Assembly (NCBI RefSeq): GCF_050003625.1
Contig: NC_134398.1
Coordinates: forward strand, 21,490,622 to 21,554,621
Direction: 5' to 3'
Source: Haematobia irritans
Lineage: Eukaryota > Arthropoda > Insecta > Diptera > Muscidae
Length of the DNA stretch: 64,000 nt
Shown: one piece after another, positions 8,818 to 20,983 of the stretch
Layout: every line of letters begins with the position of its first letter
Numbering within the stretch: position 1 is the stretch's first letter
Position numbers and translations under genes: made by a program
The notes under the pieces: generated by a model
What the model was told of the DNA's origin: nothing
Seen by the model: the letters and a program-made list of their open reading frames with translations, nothing else
The model's database searches: none

Positions 8818-9951
8818 CAAGTAAGGAAAGTGTAAAGTCGGACTCGGCCGACTATATTATATCCTGCACCACTTTGTAGATCCGCATTTTCGATACCATA
8901 TCAAATCCGTCAAATGTGTTGGTTGCTATATATAAAGGATTTTGTACCAAATACATACATTTAAATCTGACTCGATCTGAACAAAATTTCTTAGACTTCT
9001 ACCAGGCACCGTGGTGCAATGGGTGGCATGTCCGCCTTGCATACACAAGGTCGTGGGTTCGATTCCTGCTTCGACCGAACTCCAAAAAGTTTTTCAGCGG
9101 TGGATTATCCCACATCAGCAATGTTGGTGACATTTCTGAGGGTTTCAAAAAATTTCACGTAAATCGGATTACAACTCTGACCTCTGTGGTCATATGAGTG
9201 AAAATCGGGGAAAGATATATATAGGAGCTATACCTAATCCGAACCGATTTAAACCAAGTTTGGCAAACATATCAAGAACGTTAATTCTATTCCCTTTACA
9301 AAGCTTCACGTATATCAGAGTAAAACTGTGGCCTCTGTGGTGATTTGAGTATAAATCAGGCGACGATATATATAGGAGAGCTATATCTATATCTGAACCG
9401 ATTTAAACCAAAATTGGAATGCGTATCCAGAACGTTAATTTTACTTCCTGTAAAAAATTTAAAGCAAATCAGAGCAAAACTCTGGCTTCTGGGCCATATA
9501 AGTGGATATCGGACGAAGGATATATATGGGAGCTATATCTGAACCGATTTCAATCAAATTCTGCATACTTTACGGAACTATCAATTGCACTCCTTGTGCA
9601 AAATTTAAACCAAATCAGGCTGAAATTCTGGTTTCTGGGGCTATATTCGTAGATATCGGGCGAAAGATATATATGAGAACTATATCTAAAACTGAACCGA
9701 TTTCTTCAACGGGGTTCTATTCTGACCCAAAACATATACTGGTGCCGAATTTGAAGTCGATTGGACTTAAATTGCAACCTAGACTTTGATCACAAAAATG
9801 TGTCCACAGAGAGACGGACATTGATACATCGACTCACGGGCCGGCTCTCAGCAATATTGCCAAAGACACCATATGTCTCATCTCCTTCTGGGTGTTGCAA
9901 ACATATTCACTAACTTATAATACTCTGTTTCACAGTGTGGCGCAGGGTATA
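8818..9951 (+). repeat. Composite dispersed repeat, copy 2
   Basis: Starts CAAGTAAGGAAAGTGTAAAG and GGCCGACTATATTATATCC and ends GTGGCGCAGGGTATAA. The inner ends ATCCTGCACCAC and GTGGCGCAGGGTAT are roughly inverted. Inside are four to five units of about 150 bp, each with TATATATAGGAGCTATA or a variant followed by CTGAACCGATTT. It closes with the same CAAAGACACCATATGTCT tract as copy 1. A truncated SINE interrupts the head at 9004. It is non-coding. Confidence 0.7.
9004..9150 (+). mobile_element. SINE, 3'-truncated copy
   Basis: Matches the reference SINE from CACCGTGGTGCAATGG through the perfect B box GGTTCGATTCC to CTGAGGGTTTCAAA, then stops. The second half and the CCTAA tail are absent. 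It lies within composite repeat copy 2, so it is younger than that repeat. Confidence 0.75.
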
Positions 9952-11718
9952 AATGGTAGAAAATGTTATTTGAGCAAACAGTGACAGCAGACTTTCTGAT
10001 GTTTTAGAATTTTGTAGATAATTTGTGGCTCAAGCTAACTGCCCAATTCGTAAAACTGAAAATCGGCCTGCACGACACGATTCATTCGTCGGGAATAAAA
10101 CTAAAATAACATACAGAAAGATTCTACAATTTTGCCATGCACGGACGCTGGTACATAATCACCAAAAAATAAAACGAAAATAGCTGTTGTAGTGATAGGG
10201 ACATTCTAAGTGATATGTTGTATTTGTAATTTTTTGAAAGAAATGAGAATTAATGAACAAATCAAAAAGCAATATTCTTATGAAATCTTATATTAATGCA
10301 TTTGAATAGTCTTTGTTGGGTACGCCTTAATTGACGCATAGTAAAGTATCTATAATAACCCCTTAATTTAGTAACTTGGCGTGGTACAACCTCTCAATAG
10401 TTAAGACCCTTTCCCGATCAGATCTGGATATCGCATACGACTGTACGGGGTGGAGATACTAAGAAGTGCCGTTGAATTAAAAAATGCTGGCTGAGTCCTT
10501 TATGACTCAGCATCGAACTTTAGGTCCAGATTTAATGATTTTTGACCAATCTTTTACTGCCAGTTCGGTGAGCAAAGTTTCACGAACATTCCGTAAAATT
10601 AATCTCTGGCAACACTGAATCTAAACTATCTCAAAGTAAATGGTTTTGGCTATCTTTCATTGAAACTAACTTAGTGCTAGTTAAAAAATTACAAAAAACA
10701 TATTTATTTCCCTATCTCAATTGGAATATTTATTTTACAAATGTTCTTTTTTTTGTCCAGTGGCTCTAGAAAGTTTTGGCAATTGCAGTATTGCAGCAAC
10801 GCTATAAAATATAAATTAAGTACCACTTGTGTACAAATTTATTTCGCGCTACTTTACGCTGTTCAACCCTGACGGAGACATTGGGATTTTTTTCTAATAA
10901 ATTGACAGTGAGAGAGGGAGTACAATAGGAATGAAACGAAATGAAACGTTTTAAATGATACCATGGCACGGTAACATTTTAAGGCACGTTTCTTACCTCT
11001 TACAAGGGGTGTTATCATTTCGCAATGAATGTCACACGCTGAAGAGGAGAAAATAATGTTGCTCTGTAAAGTTTCTCATTTCATTAAACCGCTTGATGGA
11101 GTACGTATCGTTGTTTTTGTTGCGTCCGTCGGTGCTGTGTATGGGTTTTCTTCTCAGTGAGCAAAGCTAAATGGAAAAAATAGAAAATAAATAAAACTCT
11201 ATTGAAACAAAAAGACACAACTAAATATATCCAATGAGAACAAATACAATTGAAAGAAAACAAAAAACTAAACTATATGAATTATTTAAAATAACGGTAA
11301 GTAATAGAAGAGTGGAATATAGTGATTTATCCTCTGCGCAGAATATACATATATATGCCATTACACCCCTTTAAAAATTAGAGAAAAGAATGGTAAATGC
11401 GATTTTTCATGGTCTTTTTTTTTAATGAAAAAAGGATTTGCGTTTTAAGAAATCTATACATACATACTAGCTACTTCCCGTTCGTGTGTCCCGCGTTTTG
11501 CTTGCTCTTATAAGTTGAATTCAGTGATGCCAGTGAATAATTTAAAACAAAATTCCTAATTGTTTGCCCGAAAACTCCCAGTGCTTTCTACTGTTTTATA
11601 AATTGCCTTCGTATTATTCAGTGTTGAGTTAGTTAACGAAAATCAGTCAATTTTATTGTACCACGTGAAAATTTTTAATATAATTCTGTGGAAATGTTAC
11701 ATTTTAGTTTTATCCCAA
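9952..11718. other. Gene-free stretch; possible untranslated exon near 11150-11295
   Basis: Mostly unique sequence with no coding frame. A GC-richer part (10900-11170) is followed by a consensus splice donor, ACG|GTAAGTAATAG, at 11296, so a 5' untranslated exon is conceivable. No matching acceptor or start codon can be tied to it. An isolated GGCAACACTG at about 10608 resembles a hAT end without a partner. Confidence 0.3.
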
Positions 11719-14150
11719 CCCAATAAACACAAACGTTTGAAAAATACTAAAATTCAATAATTTTTCAAACATTTTTTCAAAGGATTAGGGTAATATTCAA
11801 GTTGAGAAATTGTTGAGAAAATCGCGTTCTCAACAAAAAACAGACATTACCCTCAACAGTAAAATTCAACACAATAGCAATAACTTCTCAATTGTAATCC
11901 TCAAATTGAAATGCATCGCTACTCAATAATTTCTCAAACAGTTTTCAATGTGATAAAAATAAAAAAATAGCATTGTTGCGAATACTTTCAAACCACAATT
12001 TGTATGAAAGTCAATCCTAGTTCTAACTGAAAGTCAATACTAAATTTCTAGAGATTTTGTAAATTTTATTATTTTTTTCGTTAACAAATATAATAATCTT
12101 AAAAATAACATTAATAATATATAAAAATAATAATATAATACCAATCAAAATGTAATTATCTTATTAAACGTATTAATAAATAAAACTATGAATACAACTT
12201 TAAATATCTTAAACATTTTTACATGTATAATTCCATTTCCTCCATAATGTTGGTGTCAAATAACTATTAATTAATATCCTGGCAATTTGAAATAATTACT
12301 ATCGAGGAACTTGCTGGCTTGTGTGTTAGAATAGATTCCAGCAAGAGGAAATCACAAAATATCAAACTGATGACGGGATGTAAATTGATGTAATGCACAT
12401 TTTCATCCAGAAGTTCTTGATATAGGAATTGTTGCACTTTGTTTTAATTGGTTGCACCTTGTAAGTTTTCTGAAAACTTTTCTTTGTTGTTCCCTTCATC
12501 GGTTTTTCATCGGCCAACATCTTCCAAGAATATACCATCCAATTATTTTAGTTTTCTGCAAAACAATCGAGTTTTGTGATTTCCATTATGTTTTCATTTC
12601 ACTTTTTATTTTGACTTACCAATTTGTATTTCTTCCAACTGACCACGTACTTCGTGTTTTCCTCAAGAACGTTGGTTTTACAAAATTGTTGTTATTAAAA
12701 TACTGGCAATTTTCAGGAACTTGATGACTAGATAATTGGAATAAATTTCCAGCAATTTCAATTCACAAAATAACAAATTAAACCGATGATGCGATGTAAA
12801 TTAAACTATCGATGTGATGCGAATTATCATCCAGTAGTTGTTGATATGGAAAAGAATAAATACCACGTGTTTTTGGTTGCACTTTGATTTATGGAAACTT
12901 TCTCTTCTCGATATGCCACTATCATTTTTCATCGGCCAGTCTCTTAATGTGTCCAAGAATCAGCATCCAAATATTTTAGTTGTCTGCAAAGAGATTTGAT
13001 TTTAGTGACTTCCTTAAAGTTTTCATTTCGTGTTTTAATTTTACTTACCAATTATTATAAGCAATTTCAATTGATTATTAAAAAATTTCCACATTTTTTT
13101 ATTTCTTCCACGAACTTTGTTGTCCAAAGTAGTATTGAAAACCATGTGGTTTTTTCGTCAACAAATAAGAACAAAAAAAAAAAACAAACAACAAAACTTT
13201 AAATATCTTAAACATTATTAGTAAACACTTTTGCATTTATAATTCGATTTCCTTCCTTTTGGTTCCTTCCTTTTATTAACATGCGAGCAATTTGAAATTA
13301 GGAACGTTCTGGACCGCGTGTGAGAATTGATTTTCAGCAGAAGGAATTCACAAACTATCCATTTTAAACTGATAATAGCATATGAATTAAACTGACGATG
13401 TGATGCACATTTTCATCAAGAAGTTGTTGATTTCAACAATTTGTTGTTTTTAACAATTTTAATTGGTTGCACTTGTAATGTTTCTGGAAACTTTTTCTTG
13501 TCGATAAGCTACTCAATTTTCATTGGTCAGCTTCTTATTGTTTGCAAGAATGTAGCATCCAAAGATTATAGTTTTCTGCAAAGAGATTTAAATTTAGTGA
13601 CTTCTTTAAAGTGTTGATTTAATTTTTCGTATTGACGTACCAATTATTATAAACTATTTGAAGCAGTTCCAGTTAATTGTCCACCTTTTTTTCATTGGTC
13701 AGCTTTTTAATGTTTTCAAGAACGTATAATCCATAATTTTAGTTTTCTGCAAAGAGATATACATTTAGTGACTTCCTTAAAGTTTTATTTCATTTTTTAT
13801 TTTCACTTACCTATTTTTATATACTATTTGGTTATTTGTCTAAAATTTTCCATTTTTTTTTATTTCTTGCAATTGACCACGAACTTCGTTGCACAAATAA
13901 GTATTGAAAACCACATGGTTTTTTCGTTGCATTTTAGGGTAGTGTTTTGTCAAAGTTTTCTCATATCATCTTCAACACCTTTTCAAAGATTTCGTCAACA
14001 TTTTGGCAAATTGGAAGTAATTCGCAAACAATTTGAAGATGTATTGCAGATGAGCTATTTCAAGTCAAGTTGAATTTATGTTGAAAATTATATTTACCCT
14101 CAAACTGAAAAATTGTTGCATTTGAAAAACGCTCATCCTGTGTTTATTGG
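11719..14150. repeat. CCCAATAAACACA-ended element, long unit of a tandem pair
   Basis: Opens with CCCAATAAACACAAACG, then TTTTTCAAACATTTTTTCAA and TTCTCAACAAAAAACAGACA. Closes with CGCTCATCCTGTGTTTATTG GG at 14151, an inverted copy of the first 13 bases. The interior holds at least three diverged direct units of roughly 400-450 bp, each with a 'GTTGCAC ... TTTTCATCGGCCA ... TTAGTTTTCTGCAAA' order (about 12450-12640, 12870-13060 and 13465-13660). Short open frames here are AT-rich and unlike any known transposase. The family is not recognised. Confidence 0.55.
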
Positions 14151-15583
14151 GAATAAACACAAACGTTTGAAAAATGCTAAATTTCAACAATTTTTCAAAC
14201 ATTTTTTCAAAGGATTAGGGTAATATTCAAGTTGAGAAATTGTTGAGAAAATCGCGTTCTCAACAAAAAACAGACATTACCCTCAACAGTGAAATTCAAC
14301 ACATTAGCAAAAATATCTCAAGTATTATCCTCAAATTGAAATGCATCGCTACTCAATAATTTGTCAAACAATTTTCGATGCGAGTCAAATTCAAAATTAA
14401 CATCGTTGCAAATACTTTTCAACCTAAATTTGTATGAATGATATCCCCACTTCAAATTGAAAGTAAAAGCCAAAATTCTATGAATTTTGTATAATTTATT
14501 CATTTTCATCAAAATAAAATATATAATAATACACTACACTACATAATACACTACAATACCAATTGATAAATAATAATCTTATTAAACATACCAACAAATA
14601 AGAACAAAAAAAAAAACAAACAACGAAACTTTAAATATCTTAAACATTATTAGTAAACACTTTTGCATTGATAATTCGTTTTCCTTCCTTTTGGTGTCAT
14701 AAAACAGCATTAAAATTTATTAACAAGCGGGCAATTTGAAATTAGGAACGTACTGGACCGCGTGTTAGAATTGATTTCCAGCAGAAGAAATTCACAAAAT
14801 ATCCATTTTAAACTGATAATAGCATATGAATTAAACTGACGATGTGATGTCCATTTTCATCCAGAAGTTGTTGATTTCAACAATTTGTTGTTTTTAACAA
14901 TTTTAATTGGTTGCACTTGTAATGTTTCTTTTTCTTGTCGATAAGCCACTCATTTTTCATTGGTCAGGTTCTTAATGTTTGCAAGAATGTAGCATCCAAA
15001 GATTTTAGTTTTCTGCAAAGAGATTTAAATTTAGTGACTTCTCTAAAGTGTTGATTTAATTTTTCATATTGACGTACCAATTATTATAAACTATTTGAAG
15101 CAGTTCTAGATAATTGTCCACCATTTTTTCATCAGCTTTTTAATGTTTTCAAAAACGTAGAATCCATAATTTTAGTTTTCTGCAAAGAGATATACATTTA
15201 GTGACTTCCTTAAAGTTTTATTTCATTTATTATTTTCACTTACCTATTTTTATAAACTATTTGGTTATTTGGCTAAAATTTTCCATTTTTTTGATTTCTT
15301 TCAATTGACCACGAACTTCGTTGCACAAATAAGTATTGAAAACCACATGGTTTTTTCGTTGCATTTTAGGGTAGTGTTTTGTCAAAGTTTTCTCATATTA
15401 TCTTCAACACCTTTTCAAAGATTTCGTCAACATTTTGGCAAATTGGAAGTAATTCGCAAACAATTTGAAGATGTATTGAAGATGAGCTATTTCAAGTCAA
15501 GTTGAATTTATGTTGAAAATTATATTTACCCTCAAACTGAAAAGTTGTTGCATTTGAAAAACGCTCATCCTGTGTTTATTGGG
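14150..15583. repeat. CCCAATAAACACA-ended element, short unit of the tandem pair
   Basis: Starts at the very border of the preceding unit (AATAAACACAAACGTTTGAAA) and ends at 15583 with the same CTCATCCTGTGTTTATTGGG. It is nearly identical to the first unit over its ends, for example TTCTCAACAAAAAACAGACA at both 11827 and 14257. It holds only one full internal subunit plus a part. The pair looks like a tandem duplication with loss of subunits from the right copy, or two head-to-tail insertions. Confidence 0.55.
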
Positions 15584-17160
15584 ATTATACAAAGAATACC
15601 AATATCACACCCGTGCAAGGTAGAATATACATATTTTGTTTTCACTATTTCTGGCATCTCTGATCAACGCCCCGACATCTGTATATATATGTGTTGTTTG
15701 TTTGCTATATGTGTTTTGCTTCTTCGCCGCTGTAGCAGACATAAAAACAATAATAAATACTATAAAATGCAAAAAGCCGCAATGTACACACACATATATA
15801 TATATATACAATAACAACAACAACAACACGTAAAAATGAAATGCTTCACGCACACCCATTTCATACATAACATAGAATTTTTGATTTACTGCTGAAACTC
15901 TTCTTTATCGTTTCGTTTCTTTCACTTGGCCAACAATACAATATCAACAACAACAGCAATAAGTGTCTGTCTGGCCTCGAAGTTTAGTAAGGCAGTGAAA
16001 TGTTAACTTCGACTTCTCCGTTGACGTAGTAGTGTACAAGTCGTTGGCACTTTTCTGTGCTGCGTAGAGGTATCGCGACGACGCCAAAGAAAAAGCCAGC
16101 AGCGGTTAATGCCTTCTTAACATTTCCTTTTTATTGTTTGATTCCTAAATGTAGTTGCAAACACACATGCACATACACTTGTCTCTCTGTTGTTTCGCAA
16201 GTCTCATTGAAAACCGCTGCCATTATTTCAATCAGAGACAGAGAGAGAGAGCCAAACCAATTGTATGAAAGGGAACAAATTGAAAAGGAGAAACCATTTT
16301 CTTTCCACTCTCTCTCTCTCTTTTCCTTCTCGTATAACAGCGTTGCCAATTACATTGCTCTTTTTTCATACATACATTTCAAGCCGTTATTTATGTTACG
16401 TTTAATTTCCTTTTAGCTCATTTTTCATTTATTTTCAACGTCGTTTTAAAATACCAACAACACAACTACAACAGTACAGAATAGCAAAGTGAATGTGGGG
16501 TCGACAAACAAATTATATTCGTGTGTAGCATTGTGTTTTCGCTATTTCTTCATACGTATGTAGTTGCAATGTTTGCATTAGCGTAGGTTAGTTATTTTTC
16601 ACATTATTCTGTTGCATTCTATTCGATGTTTTTTTTTTGTGTGGTATGTGGGCATAATTCCGATTTCTTGTTGTTTTCTTACCCAGCCAGCCAGTCTTGC
16701 TGATTTGTTTCCTTTTGTGTATATAATCCATTCATTGTGGATGCAGGCGGTATGTATGGGATTCCAAAATGGAAATTAAAAATTTGTGTGTTTGCTGCAT
16801 GACGCCTTGATGGTGTGGCAACCGCCAACTACCGACCGGATGTATTAAACACTTGTCATTTTATTTTTTGGGCCATCTGTCATCGTCATATGCCCAAAAA
16901 TAAAATGTTAACGTTTATTTAAAAACTTTCTAGGTGCAAAACATCTATTGCTTAGTATCTAGCTAGGGTCGTTCAGAATCTGTAATCCAACCTCCTTGAA
17001 TGGTTTCTTGCTTTGCCTGCTCTGCTCAATTATATGGGAAATAAATTTCCAGTTATCCCACTGTTATAGCAACATACTGTGTTTTCACGTTGGGCGTGTC
17101 AACTAACCACTTTTTAGGTCGAAAAATGGGTTTGCACCACCGTGCCTGATCTGGTATTGA
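15584..17160. other. Gene-free, low-repeat DNA with microsatellites
   Basis: Contains an alternating ACACAC/TATATA tract (15788-15808), an (AAC)n run (15811-15828), a GAGAGAGAG tract near 16243 and a (CT)n run at 16308-16321. GC content is a little higher than around it. The texture (CAACAACA runs, unique sequence) resembles fly intronic or upstream DNA. No exon could be supported. Confidence 0.4.
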
Positions 17161-17563
17161 CCCAGCAAAAAATGGAGCACTATTTCAGCAGGATTGTAAG
17201 GGAGAGAGGCAGTACCAACTGCTTTCAAAACAACCGAATCGGCGCTGTTTTTTGTGGGCGATGTCCCGATTTAGAGCAGCTTCTACATAGCGCTGATATA
17301 ATTGCTCATTTTAATAGAAATATTGCTCAGAAGTGATATATAATCTTGAGTATAGCATTGTTGGCGTGAAGGAAATCAGCAGTACCTTTCATGCATTTAT
17401 ACTGCATGAATTGGTTGCAATAGCGTAAACGAATGATCATAAACTAGTTTGATTACACATTTACGTCATTGCCACCGATTCATGCAATGTGGATGCACTG
17501 CATACTTTATTGTATACCAAACAGCGCAACTAAACTCTTACTGCTGAAGTATTTTTTGCTGGG
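17161..17563. mobile_element. MITE-like element with CCCAGCAAAAAAT ends
   Basis: The 13-bp ends CCCAGCAAAAAAT (17161-17173) and ATTTTTTGCTGGG (17551-17563) are exact inverted copies 403 bp apart. The flank duplication is not clear, so the superfamily is open. A 64-codon frame starting at 17142 runs across the left end and is probably chance. Confidence 0.6.
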
Positions 17564-18210
17564 GAGAGTCGAAGCCGACACTCAAGCACATCAGAGGGGA
17601 TCCTCTGTTATGTCCGGATTTATGGAAAAATTTTGTTTTTTTAAATATATATACTTACCGTAGTATAGTATAGTATAGGTATCTTTATGAGAATCGTCCG
17701 TTAAGTATCTTGCTTGCATAAAGTGGCACTTTTTTATGTCGTTACACCTTCGCAACTTGAGCGTTATAATGGTATAAGAGCTCCTCTTCTTCGCCAAGTG
17801 TGGCGGTTTTATGTTTAATTAAGCGTGAGAGCAGCATGCCTAATTCGAACCGATTCTAGGATTGCTCTTGAATACTCAAATACAGCTCTGAAATGCCGAT
17901 CGAGCCGACTGTTTTCCCATTCCCGAAATTTCATAAAGGATGGACCACATGATCTTTGGAAAATCCCTATTAGTTATCTCGCATAAATTCAACCGTCGAT
18001 TTGGCTTTTCGACTAATTTACCTTAAAAAAAAAAAGATTCATGTGATCCCCTCGAAATACTCTAATCGACTTCTGAATTGCTTGAAAATCAAGTCGACTT
18101 ATCGACTAATGTTGGTATAAATCGTCTATTCGACTTTTTATAGCCACCAAAAACGACTAATCGAATTTTGAGGAAAAACATCGAAAAAATAAAATTTGAA
18201 TTACCAGGTG
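17564..18210. other. Gene-free stretch with CGACTAATCGA-like motifs
   Basis: Around 17990-18165 the motifs TCGACTAATTTACC, CGACTTATCGACTAATG and ACGACTAATCGA recur in direct and inverted forms. This suggests a decayed element, but no ends could be set. No gene was found. Confidence 0.3.
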
Positions 18211-18413
18211 AATGCAGTGAGAATGTACTACACGATACCAAAGTGCTTGTATCAGATAGTGAGGCTAATAACTTGTGGGACCACCATCATCGTATGTTAG
18301 TTTTTCACTCAGAAATGCAGCGAGAATGTACTACACGATACCAAAATGCTTGTCTCAGATGGTGAGGCTAATAAGTTGTGGGACCACCATCGTATGTTAG
18401 TTTTTCACTCAGA
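18211..18413 (+). repeat. Tandem duplication of a 103-bp unit
   Basis: Copy one (18211-18313) and copy two (18314-18413) share AATGCAGYGAGAATGTACTA, GTGAGGCTAATAA and CGTATGTTAGTTTTTCACTC. They differ at a few bases and by one CAT triplet. The 103-bp period is not a multiple of three, so the duplication does not preserve a frame. Origin unknown. Confidence 0.8.
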
Positions 18414-18524
18414 GAAGTAGCTAAATTCTGTATTTCGTTTTACTAAGAAAGCGAAATTGTACTCAATCTGTTGAGTTCAATTTCAATGTTCAGAAGTTTG
18501 CAAAAGTTCAATATAAACGTACAT

Positions 18525-18797
18525 TTTGCCTTGCATACAAAGGGGGATCATGGGTTCGATCCCAGTTTTGACCAAACACCAAAAAAATTGCCCTCTCAGT
18601 AATTTCTGAATGTTTCAAAATGGTTTCCCCTCAATATGGAACGCCGTTCGGACTTGACTGTAAAAAGGAGGTCGCTTGTCATTGAGCTAAACATAGAATC
18701 GGGAAGCACTCAGTGATAAGAGTGTATGGTTTGACAATAGACTGAATTGTCTAAATGAACCTGAAATATCGGGCTGTCATTATAGCTAACCTTCTAT
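18525..18797 (+). mobile_element. SINE, 5'-truncated diverged copy
   Basis: The B-box region GGTTCGATCCC is kept. The body shows GGAACGCCGTTCGGACTTGA, AAAAAGGAGGTCGCTTGTCA and CACTCAGTGATAAGAG and reaches a decayed tail (AGCTAACCTT). The A-box part is lost. Confidence 0.75.
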
Positions 18798-20159
18798 TGA
18801 CCGACTTGGTACTTTTTATTTGACAGTTACAGATGCATAAGAGATGTGTGATGTAGTGGTGTGGCATAAATTCTACAAAAGTGAATTAAGCATAAATGAC
18901 TAGTCTGCATCGTTGGCTATATTTTAGTGGATCTGATGCCTAATAATCTGCGATGAAATCGGCTGGCGAAAAATGTCTGGGCCAAGGCACACCTGCTAGC
19001 TTATACTCTGGTATGAAGATTTTTATGTTCGCTTCACGCAATACCCCCATATCGTTACTATGCCTAGAGTATCATTACATGTTTACAAATCAAATTACCC
19101 TGGGAAAGAGCAAATTAATGTTTCCATGTGTTTTGCAAAGGCGAAGAAAATCATTGTTGGCCTTATCTCATATGCAAATCGGAATAAGAACCACTTACAC
19201 CGTCACCGATGCAAATGTATGACGTTATCTTTTTCAAAAAAAAAAACATTGTGTTCTCGTCTCATCGCCAATTCCAAATAAAAAAGTGACTAATAAGCAC
19301 ATTGACAATTTGCGTTGTGTGTTCTCTTCAAAAATCCATACATTCATTCATTCATATTTCTATAGTATTTTCGCAGATATTTAAATTACTATTTCCGGTT
19401 CATACGTATGTCTTTTGTGTGACAATACTCCGTACATTTGGGAATAAAGGGGGGATTTTTTGTTTTTCATTCATCAATGTAATTTGGATTCAAACATTTT
19501 TAGTGTTGAATTCCATTCGGTAAACCATCGATATGGCAATAAAATTCCACATTTCCTTTATATGCCAGATAGTTTTGTTTTGCTATAATGTAATGTGCTG
19601 TGCGAGCGTGGTTCCGATAACTACTTAACATAGATAAAGTAACAAACAATTTGGGAAATTGACAAGTTTTTTTTTCAATGTAGCCCTTTTTAACGGAAAA
19701 ATAATTTAAAGTTTTCCTTTTTATGTTTTGTCGAGCTTCTATTTAGAAAATTAAAGTATAGCTGATATTAAGTGTTACCAGTTCGGAGAACCACATTTTT
19801 TTAAATGAAAATATTTCTTAACCCAGATAACCATCCTTCGTCAAAATAACTACGATTATCATTTGATAAATGATAAATCTATGTCATCAAGGCCTATTTA
19901 GTAAGGTAGTTTAATTTTTCATTTGTGATTATCGGTATTTACTTAATGACATAGGCGTAGCTAAAGGGGGTTTTATAGGTTTGTCATCTCCCCCTACCCA
20001 ATACCATGCAGTATTTCTTTAAACTATGATTATATATCATTGAATTGAAAATACTGGTTCTTTTCCATCTACACGAATTAATTGTTTCTCTTGTTGAGGT
20101 ATCTTACCAATGAGTACACATTGTAACTTTCACTGCCTAGGAGAACGTTGTTAGCTACG
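18798..20159. other. Gene-free AT-rich stretch
   Basis: No repeat ends, RNA genes or coding exons were recognised. CCATCCTTCGTCAAAAT at about 19827 recurs inverted at 34874-34889, so both may be end fragments of one dispersed family. Confidence 0.35.
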
Positions 20160-20345
20160 CCAATGTTTAACTGACAATTGTGACAAATAAAAATAAAATT
20201 ATTTTGTAAAAAAAAATTTAATATTCAATTCACTTTAAATTTATGACAGAAAAATATCGAAATAAATTGTTCTCATAATTGATGGTAAGAATTACTTCAA
20301 TAATTCTTACGAACCGCAACACATTTTCTCACACTCGAAGCTCGG
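20160..20345. repeat. Dispersed repeat, uninterrupted copy (empty site)
   Basis: Shares AACTGACAATTGTGACA, then GACAGAAAAATATCGAAATA, CATAATTGATGGTA and TTCTTACGAACCGCAACACA with 52861-53038 plus 54979-55020. In the second locus a 1.9-kb element sits exactly after CCGCAAC. This copy lacks it and so shows the pre-insertion state. Confidence 0.75.
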
Positions 20346-20401
20346 TTTAATGAACGATATATTGTCAGGCCCTTTCGTTATTTAGAAAAATTCGTTAACC
20401 C

Positions 20402-20616
20402 CCATTTTCATGGAGCTCCGTTAGTGCTACGTTAGCTAACGAACTTTCAAACCGTGATATCTACATATCTGTCATCTTGCGTATAATATATTCCATATGC
20501 CAGTTAGAAACTTAACTGCTGAAATTTTTTCAGTTAAAGTTAACTGGAGAAAAGATATTTCCATTTTTCTTTGTGTTAACTGGCAGTTAAAGCCTAACGG
20601 AGCTACATGAAAATGG
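20402..20616. mobile_element. 215-bp MITE with 23-bp inverted ends
   Basis: The left end CCATTTTCATGGAGCTCCGT, then TAG, mirrors the right end CTAACGGAGCTACATGAAAA, then TGG, with one mismatch. The interior carries repeated GTTAACTGG-like motifs. It interrupts a tract with ATTCGTTAACC / CGTAAATCGAACGG similar to 22905-23010. No clear flank duplication was identified. Confidence 0.65.
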
Positions 20617-20983
20617 CCGTAAATCGAACGGGAATATTATATGTTAACTTTTTTTTATTTTCGACAATACAATAAGCCAGAAAGGCCGATAATAGCGCAT
20701 TGCCTCTATAACTAATTAATTATATAAAATCTAAAATAAATTTACCATTTAATTAAATAACAATATGAATGAATTTTTAGAAAAAGTGTAGAATATATAA
20801 GTGCAAACGAAATAAGCAAAAATAAAGCAAATAATAAAAATAAAACTAAGAAATAAAAAAAGTAAAATATGGCTAAAGGTTCAAATAATATCCACCAATA
20901 CTTATTCCAGAAAATAAGGATAACTACCATTGGCAATGACAGACATCTTTATTAATCAATTTATTCTTCTATAAATCATTCAT

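Noticed and set aside
13768..15505. Two similar frames ending in FEDVLQMSYFKSS and FEDVLKMSYFKSS, suggesting a conserved protein
   Set aside because: They lie in the repeated right ends of the CCCAATAAACACA-ended pair. The similarity follows from recent DNA duplication, and the N-terminal parts do not agree beyond it.
15605..15868. Leucine- and tyrosine-rich frame suggesting a membrane peptide
   Set aside because: It is produced by ACACAC/TATATA and CAACAA microsatellites on the opposite strand.
17142..17336. 64-codon frame with a mixed residue composition
   Set aside because: It begins outside and runs into the CCCAGCAAAAAAT-ended element, so it is not a single coding unit.
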